Shown: positions 1-5,254 of the stretch, piece after piece
Position numbering within the stretch: position 1 is the stretch's first letter
How the letters are laid out: every line of letters begins with the position of its first letter
DNA from: an uncultured Chloroflexota bacterium
GTDB lineage: Bacteria; Chloroflexota; Chloroflexia; Thermomicrobiales; UBA6265
Direction of reading: 5' to 3'
NCBI GenBank assembly: GCA_937901745.1
Contig: CALGSZ010000053.1
Span: forward strand, 1 to 5,254
DNA: 5,254 bases
Position numbers and translations under genes: made by a program
Notes under the pieces: generated by a model
The model's database searches: none
Told to the model about the DNA's origin: nothing
The model's input: only the letters and a program-made list of their open reading frames with translations

Positions 1-512
1 AAGTCCTGGCCGAACAGGAGGGCGACTTCGACGCCGACACCCGCTGGGCCGTCGCGTGGTTCGAGCAGTTCGGCTTCGAGGAAGGCGAGTACGGTGTGGC
101 CGAGACGCTTTCGAAGGCCAAGAACACCAGCGTTTCAGGGATGGTGGATGCGGGCATCGTTACCTCGCGCGCTGGCAAGGTCCGGCTCCTGGCCCCCAGC
201 GAGCTCCCCGCGGACTGGGACCCGTCCACAGACGCCCGCCTGACCGTGTGGGAGATCGTGCATCACCTGATTCGCGTGCTGGAAGCGGAAGGCGAAGCCG
301 GCGCGGCGGAGCTGGTGGCGAAGCTTGGGAGCAAGGCCGATGTAGCCCGCGAGCTGGCCTATAGGCTCTACACGATCTGCGAGCGGAAGAAGCGGGCGAA
401 GGAGGCGCTCTCCTACAACGCGCTCGTGCAGAGCTGGCCGGAGATTGTGAGGCTGGCGCAGGTGCGCTCGCCGGCCGGCACCGAGTTGGAGCAAACGGCA
501 TTGTTTGACTGA
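1..512 (+). CDS. DUF1156-type adenine-specific DNA methyltransferase, C-terminal part (5' end outside window)
   Basis: The frame is open from the left edge (first full codon at 3) to TGA at 510-512, giving the last 169 residues of a longer protein. An internal ATG at 96 is not the start, because the frame is open and protein-like before it (EQEGDFDADTRWAVAWFEQF). I recognise this C-terminus from DUF1156/COG1743 DNA methyltransferases by segments such as RWAVAWFEQFGFEEGEYGVA, AKNTSVSGMVDAGIV, KVRLL, ELPADWDP, and AYRLYTICERKKRAKEALSYNALVQSWPEI. These enzymes are thought to methylate adenine in DNA using S-adenosylmethionine. The DUF1156 domain, the SAM-binding site and the DPPY-type catalytic motif would all lie upstream, so activity cannot be judged here. 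The visible part looks alpha-helical and has no catalytic motif. The last residues, ELEQTALFD, contain a QxxLF peptide resembling a beta-clamp-binding motif. The gene lies in the same direction as the helicase-nuclease gene, 193 bases upstream of it. The family call is from memory of the family, not from a search; a different protein sharing this C-terminal domain is the main alternative. Confidence 0.8.
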   Translation, partial: VLAEQEGDFDADTRWAVAWFEQFGFEEGEYGVAETLSKAKNTSVSGMVDAGIVTSRAGKVRLLAPSELPADWDPSTDARLTVWEIVHHLIRVLEAEGEAGAAELVAKLGSKADVARELAYRLYTICERKKRAKEALSYNALVQSWPEIVRLAQVRSPAGTELEQTALFD

Positions 513-586
513 GTTATGTGGCCGCCGCGTTCCGAGCAGGAGTGGCGCCGGCGAGGTCCAAAGCTGATCAGACACGTTGGAATCGA

Positions 587-618
587 GAGCCGGGCTGCAT
601 GACGGACGTGCCCGGCTC
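587..618. repeat. Perfect 9-bp inverted repeat (stem-loop), possible terminator/attenuator or operator
   Basis: GAGCCGGGC (587-595) is followed after 14 bases by its exact reverse complement GCCCGGCTC (610-618). Seven of the nine pairs are G-C, so an RNA stem here would be stable. It ends 87 bases before the helicase-nuclease start and begins 74 bases after the methyltransferase stop. No run of T follows the right arm, so it does not match a canonical intrinsic terminator. It could slow or trim transcription between the genes, protect an mRNA 3' end, or bind a dimeric regulator. The repeat is seen directly; its function is inferred. Confidence 0.5.
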
Positions 619-693
619 CGCGCCTCGTTCGCTTTCCGCGAACCGGCCACACCGACGGCAGACACTCGAAGCGATCGCTCGTCGATCCATCCC

Positions 694-697
694 AGGA
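694..697 (+). promoter_or_regulatory. Shine-Dalgarno-like AGGA for the helicase-nuclease gene
   Basis: AGGA lies 8 bases before the ATG at 706 (11 before the second ATG at 709), a normal spacing. It favours ATG 706 over the in-frame GTG at 700, which would leave only 2 bases between AGGA and the start codon. Upstream of 706 the frame is open back to a TGA at 565-567, but that stretch does not look like protein continuous with the gene. Confidence 0.45.
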
Positions 698-705
698 TAG
701 TGCGC

Positions 706-3700
706 ATGATGAAACCATCGCACCCCAACGCTGCCGATCACGCCACGGCCCGCGAGAGGGTCAAGCGAGTCTTCCAGTATCTGCAGGCGCTGCACGAGCA
801 TCGGAGTCCCGTGCCGCGGCAGATGGATCGGTACTGGTTCGTGCAATGGATCCACGAGCTGCCGGAGCACGAATCGATAGAGTTCGTTGGCATGAGGGAT
901 GAGCTCGAGTCTGATGCTGTCATTGACGAGGATGGAGTCGCGGAAGGCAGGGGTGGGTATGTTCTTCGGGTGCGGCGTCCGAAACTGACCGAAGCACCGA
1001 CGCCCCCGGAGATCCTCCAGAGGTGGATTAAGCACTGGGCCAACCCGGAACACGAGCCACAGGTCGAACATGTCCTCGAGGAGACGACGCCCCACGGCGA
1101 GGTAAGGCGCGTCTGGTTCGACGAAGACCCAGAACGGCTCGCGATCTGGAACGATTATCTCGGGACGTGGCGCGATTGGGCCGCGCGGGAGCGGCCGGCC
1201 CGCAGGGCGGCCCGATTTTTCGAGCGTTTGTTCTCCCTCTACACGACGCTTCAGCGTGAGGGCGAACAGCTAGAACTCGTTCTTGGGGATGGGATCCTCG
1301 CGTGGCGACCCGAAGCGGATCCAATCCACCACCCGTTACTCCTCCAGAGCCTACAGCTTGAGTTCGAACCCAAGATCCCTGAATTCACGCTTGTGGAGAC
1401 GGATAAGCCCGTAGAGTTCTACAGCGCCCTTTTCCGCTCCATACCCAGCGTACCGCCGAAGTGGCTCAATCAGATCGAGTCACGGGTTCAAAATGAAGGG
1501 TACCACCCCCTCGGAGGAGAGTCGACCACGGAGTTCTTTAGGCAGGTCGTTGGGATGCTCTCGCCGCATGGCCGCTTCGAGGGGGAGAACTCGTTTGTGC
1601 CTCCCGGGGCGCACCCCGTCATTAGGCGAGCCCCGGTCCTCTTCGCTCGAACCCGGGCCCAGGGCTTCTCTGCCTTCCTAGAACGGGCCATCGAGTACCT
1701 GGACAACGGGGGTGAGATTTCACCGGTCCTTGGTAACATAGTCGGAATTCAGCTCTCCGACGACGCAAAACCGGAGGACTTCCAACATACGCCGCAAGGC
1801 GAAGAGCCGGAGCGAATTCTATTCAGCATACCTGCAAACCCTGAGCAGGTCCTGGCGGCCGAATACCTCGAATACTCGAACGGCGTCGTCGTGCAGGGTC
1901 CACCTGGCACTGGGAAAACGCATACGATCGCCAACATCCTCGGCCACTTGCTGGCGAAGGGCAATAGCGTCCTGGTGACGAGTCACACGTCCAAGGCGTT
2001 GCGGGTGCTTCGAGAAAAGGTCGTCGAGCCTCTCCGGCCACTTTGTGTTAGCGTACTGGACAGCCATTCCCGCAGCCAGCAGGAGCTTGAAGAAGCAGTT
2101 CGGACAATCATCAACTACCTGGGTTCAACCGACCCCAGGCAGCTGGAAACAAAAGCGGAGAACTTCGCTCGGCAACGATCGGAGATCCTCAACCGGCTGC
2201 GTCAGCGTCGTGCTGAACTGATTCGTGCCCGTGCCGGTGAGTATGAAGACTTGGTTCTCGATGGCCAACGGATATCACCATCAGATGCGGCACGAGAGGT
2301 CGCCGCAGGTGTCGGCAAGCACGATTGGATTCCCTCGCCGGTGGCCCCGTTTCAACCGTTACCTCTCTCGGTAGACGAGATCAACGAGCTCTACGCCACC
2401 AACTCGGAAATCCCTCAAGAATACGAGACGGAATTGCAGGAGGCGATTCCCGAGCTGCAATCGCTGCCCACTCCGGCAGATTTTCGCCAGCTCCTAAGCG
2501 CCCTTTCCGAGTCCAGCCGCGTGGCCGCTTCCGACCAGCCGGACCTGTGGCGGATGCCCCCTCGCGCGGAAGATGAAGCACGCCTGACGGAGTTGGCAGG
2601 CGCGGTTGAGGACGCGATCACGCACCTGACGGAGGACGCCCAATGGCCTCTGGCGGTAGTCGCTGCTGCGCTGCGAGGCGAAGCCGAGGGGAAGCCGTGG
2701 AGAGATCTGATCAAGGCGATCGAGGCCGTCATCGCGCGGACGAAGGTAGTCCAGCCGAAGATCTACGAATTCGGCCCGGAACTCCCCTCAGAACCCGCGC
2801 TGGAGGAGCAGGTCGCCATCCTCGAAGAGATTCATGAGCACATGAAGAAGGGTCGCGGCCTCGGGAAGGTGGCCATGCTCTTCCACCCCCGGTGGAAGGC
2901 GCTCCTCCGGGCGTGCCGCGTAGACGGGCGTGAGCCCCGAACGATTCAGCACATCGATGCCCTCCTCGGCCTGGCACAACTCTGCGTCGACCGCCAAGCG
3001 CTCCGCCGGCGTTGGGATCGTCAGATGACGCCCCTCGGCGCCCCCTCTGCCGACACGCTCGGGGCCGAGTCGGAACGGGTCGCCAAGCAGTACGCCGACC
3101 GTATCCTCCAACTATTGCAATGGGACGCGGAGCACTGGCGGCCAGTGGAGAAAGGCCTTGAAGAGGTCGGCTTCCGGTGGGAGCAATGCGTCCGTGCGCA
3201 GCCTCCGGTGACAGGAGAGTACGGAGACCTGATTCGCCTTCGGGAAACCTGTCGGGCGGTAGTACTTCCACTGCTCAGGGCCCGAGCGGCCGCAGCACGC
3301 TGTCTTGCGATCGAAGAGAAAGTACGACAGGTCGCAAACACGCTCGCGCCGTTCGGCCACGTCCCCGTTATCGATCGGCTTCGAGGTGCGGTCTATGCGA
3401 AGGACGCGGAACAATACGAGGCTGCGTATCGCCACCTCGCGGAGCTGTGGCGCTACAAGCTCGTGTGGAACAATCGTGTCCGACTCCTCTCCCGTCTCGC
3501 CGGGGCCGCGCCCGAGTGGGCGCGCTGCATCCGCGAACGTATGCCGCCGCACGACCGAAGCAGGCCACCTGGTGACCCGATCCTTGCGTGGCGGTGGCGT
3601 CAGTTCAACGACGAGCTCGAACGGCGGGCCGTAACCGACCCGGACGCGATCACCGCCGAGATCGAGCGGCTCCAACGCGAACTCTACGAGGTAACCGCAA

Positions 3701-5254
3701 AGCTCATCGAGCATCAGACTTGGGCGCGGCAACATGCGCGCACAGGCTTGGACGAACGTCAAGCCCTGATGGGGTACCGGGACGCGGTCAAGCGTATTGG
3801 ACGTGGAACTGGGAAGCGCGCGCCGATCTTCCGCGCGGAGGCCCAGCGGCTCATGTCCAAGTGCCGCACGGCCGTCCCTGTGTGGATCATGCCGCTGAGC
3901 CGCGTCGTCGATACCTTCGACCCACGTACCACGCAGTTCGACGTCGTGATCATTGACGAAGCCTCGCAATGCGACGTCATGGGCCTTTTGGCCTTCTTCC
4001 TTGGCAACAAAGTCCTTGTCGTAGGCGATGACGAGCAGGTAAGCCCCGCGGCCGTCGGTCAGAATGTAGACGTCGTCCAACACTTGATCGAGCAGCACCT
4101 TGTCGATATCCCGAATAGCAAGCTCTACGACGGCCAGATGTCCATCTACGAGTTGGCACAGCCGTCGTTTACACGTAACCTGCGCCTAAGGGAGCATTTC
4201 CGCTGTGTCCCGGACATCATTGAGTTCAGCAATCACCTATCGTATCAGGGAGACATCAAGCCGCTCCGAGACGCAAGCAGCGTCGTCTTGAAGCCACATG
4301 TCATCGAGCATGTCGTCGCCAGGGGGTATGAAGAGCGCAAGATAAATAAGCCAGAGGCATACGAGATCGCCTCCTTACTCGTGGCAGCGATCGAACAGCC
4401 CGAGTACACGGGTAAGACGTTCGGGGTGATCTCCCTCCTGGGCGACGAACAGGCTATGCTGATTGAAAAGATCATCCGCGACCACCTCCCCGCCGAGGTC
4501 ATAGAAGACCGGAAGATTGTTTGCGGGAATGCCGCTCAATTCCAAGGCGACGAGCGTGACGTTATCTTCCTGTCCATGGTCAAGTCCCGCCCGCTTCGCG
4601 GGGGGCCTCTTGCGCTTATGGGCGACGGCTATCTCAATGAAAACAAGAAACGGTTCAATGTCGCCGCGAGTCGCGCGAGAGACCAGATGTGGGTGGTCCA
4701 CTCGCTCAACCCGGCCACGGATCTCAAGCATGGAGATCTCCGTCTTCGCTTGATCCAGCACGCGCAAAACCCCAACGCCGTGGTCGAAGCCACGCGCCGC
4801 GCACAGAGCCGCGCCGAGTCCGAATTCGAGAAACAGGTCATCGCACAACTCATAGGTCGGGGTTATCGTGTCACGCCGCAATGGTGGGTGGGGTACTACC
4901 GGATTGACCTGGTCGTAGAGGGGCCCAACGGCGCGAAAGTCGCGATCGAATGCGACGGCGACCGGTTCCATCCCCCGGAGAAACTCGTCGAGGACCTCGC
5001 CCGCCAAGCGGTTCTCGAGCGGCTGGGTTGGCGGTTCATCCGGATTCGGGGGAGCGAGTTCTTCCGTGATCCCGAAAGTACCATGCAGCGGGTCATATCC
5101 CGATTGCAGGCTCTGGGCATAGAGCCGGATTGGCAAAGCTTGTCTACGCCAACGGCATCCAGCGACCTCGTCGACAGGGTGCGCCGGCGGGCCGCAGAGC
5201 TCCGGCGAGAGTGGGGTGTCGACAGCGTGAGCGGGGCCCAGCTAGACCTCTCGG
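706..5254 (+). CDS. Giant SF1 (UPF1/SMBP2-like) helicase fused to a C-terminal Vsr/MTES_1575-type endonuclease domain (3' end outside window)
   Basis: One unbroken frame of 1516 full codons starts at ATG 706 and has no stop before the window ends. Residues 1-385 form a region I cannot name, including VFQYLQALHEHRSPVPRQ and WIHELPEHESIEF. The helicase follows: Walker A GPPGTGKT (398-405); motif Ia VLVTSHTSKALRVL (422-435); Walker B DEASQ (1084-1088); motif III GDDEQVSP (1107-1114); motif IV LREHFRC (1161-1167); motif V AQFQGDERDVIFLS (1277-1290); and motif VI RFNVAASRAR (1316-1325) with the expected arginines. This order defines an ATP-dependent SF1B-type DNA or RNA helicase. Between Ia and II lies an insertion of about 640 residues with charged, likely coiled-coil helices (about 478-512 and 980-1006). 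Residues about 1372-1465 fit a Vsr/MTES_1575-type PD-(D/E)XK nuclease: FE (1374-1375), RIDL with D1401, IECDGDRFH with E1415, D1417 and H1422, then LERLGWRFIRI. All look intact, so DNA cleavage coupled to translocation is likely. There is no signal peptide or membrane segment, so it is cytoplasmic. Its methyltransferase neighbour suggests a defence role, which is inferred. The helicase call is very secure, the nuclease call strong. Confidence 0.93.
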   Translation, partial: MMKPSHPNAADHATARERVKRVFQYLQALHEHRSPVPRQMDRYWFVQWIHELPEHESIEFVGMRDELESDAVIDEDGVAEGRGGYVLRVRRPKLTEAPTPPEILQRWIKHWANPEHEPQVEHVLEETTPHGEVRRVWFDEDPERLAIWNDYLGTWRDWAARERPARRAARFFERLFSLYTTLQREGEQLELVLGDGILAWRPEADPIHHPLLLQSLQLEFEPKIPEFTLVETDKPVEFYSALFRSIPSVPPKWLNQIESRVQNEGYHPLGGESTTEFFRQVVGMLSPHGRFEGENSFVPPGAHPVIRRAPVLFARTRAQGFSAFLERAIEYLDNGGEISPVLGNIVGIQLSDDAKPEDFQHTPQGEEPERILFSIPANPEQVLAAEYLEYSNGVVVQGPPGTGKTHTIANILGHLLAKGNSVLVTSHTSKALRVLREKVVEPLRPLCVSVLDSHSRSQQELEEAVRTIINYLGSTDPRQLETKAENFARQRSEILNRLRQRRAELIRARAGEYEDLVLDGQRISPSDAAREVAAGVGKHDWIPSPVAPFQPLPLSVDEINELYATNSEIPQEYETELQEAIPELQSLPTPADFRQLLSALSESSRVAASDQPDLWRMPPRAEDEARLTELAGAVEDAITHLTEDAQWPLAVVAAALRGEAEGKPWRDLIKAIEAVIARTKVVQPKIYEFGPELPSEPALEEQVAILEEIHEHMKKGRGLGKVAMLFHPRWKALLRACRVDGREPRTIQHIDALLGLAQLCVDRQALRRRWDRQMTPLGAPSADTLGAESERVAKQYADRILQLLQWDAEHWRPVEKGLEEVGFRWEQCVRAQPPVTGEYGDLIRLRETCRAVVLPLLRARAAAARCLAIEEKVRQVANTLAPFGHVPVIDRLRGAVYAKDAEQYEAAYRHLAELWRYKLVWNNRVRLLSRLAGAAPEWARCIRERMPPHDRSRPPGDPILAWRWRQFNDELERRAVTDPDAITAEIERLQRELYEVTAKLIEHQTWARQHARTGLDERQALMGYRDAVKRIGRGTGKRAPIFRAEAQRLMSKCRTAVPVWIMPLSRVVDTFDPRTTQFDVVIIDEASQCDVMGLLAFFLGNKVLVVGDDEQVSPAAVGQNVDVVQHLIEQHLVDIPNSKLYDGQMSIYELAQPSFTRNLRLREHFRCVPDIIEFSNHLSYQGDIKPLRDASSVVLKPHVIEHVVARGYEERKINKPEAYEIASLLVAAIEQPEYTGKTFGVISLLGDEQAMLIEKIIRDHLPAEVIEDRKIVCGNAAQFQGDERDVIFLSMVKSRPLRGGPLALMGDGYLNENKKRFNVAASRARDQMWVVHSLNPATDLKHGDLRLRLIQHAQNPNAVVEATRRAQSRAESEFEKQVIAQLIGRGYRVTPQWWVGYYRIDLVVEGPNGAKVAIECDGDRFHPPEKLVEDLARQAVLERLGWRFIRIRGSEFFRDPESTMQRVISRLQALGIEPDWQSLSTPTASSDLVDRVRRRAAELRREWGVDSVSGAQLDLS

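Larger units (their letters stand above)
513..705. other. Intergenic gap between methyltransferase and helicase-nuclease genes
   Basis: This stretch of 193 bases separates two co-directional genes. It contains a perfect 9-bp inverted repeat near its middle and an AGGA ribosome-binding element at its right end. I find no well-spaced -35/-10 pair: a TTGACT at 505-510 has no matching -10 about 17 bases on. A GTG-started frame of 60 codons (518-700) fills the gap but shows no recognisable protein features and no good ribosome-binding site. The gap is long enough for an own promoter or attenuator for the downstream gene, but co-transcription with the methyltransferase remains possible. Confidence 0.6.

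Noticed and set aside
505..533. TTGACT (505-510) as a -35 element of a promoter for the helicase-nuclease gene
   Set aside because: It lies over the methyltransferase stop codon, and the position about 17 bases downstream (around 528-533) is GC-rich with no -10-like sequence.
685..698. ATCC (685-688) pairing with GGAT (695-698) as a hairpin hiding the Shine-Dalgarno
   Set aside because: Only four base pairs with a six-base loop; this is expected by chance and too weak to claim translational control.
518..700. A + strand frame of 60 codons starting at GTG 518 that almost fills the gap between the two genes and ends 5 bases before the helicase ATG
   Set aside because: It has no convincing Shine-Dalgarno upstream, no recognisable motif, a composition rich in Arg, Ala, Pro and Ser typical of random GC-rich frames, and it runs through the 9-bp inverted repeat. 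A small real gene cannot be fully excluded; conservation in relatives would decide.
135..728. Reverse-strand open frame of 197 codons across the methyltransferase end and the intergenic gap
   Set aside because: It overlaps well-recognised + strand coding sequence, has low-complexity Arg/Ala/Pro/Ser content and no family resemblance.
3112..4098. A long reverse-strand open frame (328 codons) opposite the helicase
   Set aside because: It lies opposite the conserved region before and including Walker B (DEASQ) of the helicase. Its length follows from GC-rich codon bias on the true coding strand, and its translation resembles no protein family.
4375..5136. A reverse-strand open frame of 253 codons opposite helicase motifs V-VI and the nuclease domain
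   Set aside because: The + strand here encodes intact, diagnostic helicase and nuclease motifs, so the antisense frame is a codon-bias shadow.
1..5254. CRISPR array, tRNA, rRNA, insertion sequence ends or attachment sites
   Set aside because: Reading through both strands I saw no regularly spaced repeats, no tRNA-like cloverleaf sequence, no rRNA-like stretch and no transposase or integrase coding; almost all of the window is occupied by two genes.

Overview
The window is GC-rich bacterial or archaeal DNA, probably bacterial, with codon third positions biased to G/C. It holds no RNA gene, repeat array or mobile element that would narrow the taxonomy, so the organism cannot be named; a high-GC environmental bacterium is the best guess. 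Both genes read left to right on the + strand and both are cut by the window edges. Together they look like part of an anti-phage defence (defence-island) locus.

Region by region. (1) Positions 1-512 carry the C-terminal 169 residues of a protein I recognise as a DUF1156-type (COG1743-like) adenine-specific DNA methyltransferase. The catalytic part lies upstream of the window. The protein ends in a possible sliding-clamp-binding peptide (QTALF-D-stop). (2) Positions 513-705 are a gap of 193 bases with no convincing gene. It holds a perfect 9-bp GC-rich inverted repeat (587-595 / 610-618) and, at its end, a Shine-Dalgarno-like AGGA. (3) From 706 to the right edge runs one uninterrupted reading frame of at least 1516 codons with no stop in the window. 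It encodes a giant superfamily 1 (UPF1/SMBP2-like) helicase with all main motifs intact: Walker A GPPGTGKT, DEASQ, GDDEQVSP, LREHFRC, AQFQGDERD and RFNVAASRAR. The helicase is fused to a C-terminal Vsr/MTES_1575-type endonuclease domain (RIDL...IECDGDRFH). It also has an unrecognised N-terminal region of about 385 residues and an insertion of about 640 residues between helicase motifs Ia and II.

Working model (inference). The methyltransferase marks host DNA, and the ATP-driven helicase-nuclease acts on unmodified or otherwise abnormal invading DNA, giving a restriction-modification-like module. DUF1156 methylases have been linked by comparative genomics to defence clusters with DUF499 ATPases, DUF3780 proteins and phospholipase-D-type helicases. 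The pairing here with an SF1-helicase/Vsr-nuclease fusion is the most interesting feature of the window. The upstream and downstream genes needed to define the system are not visible.
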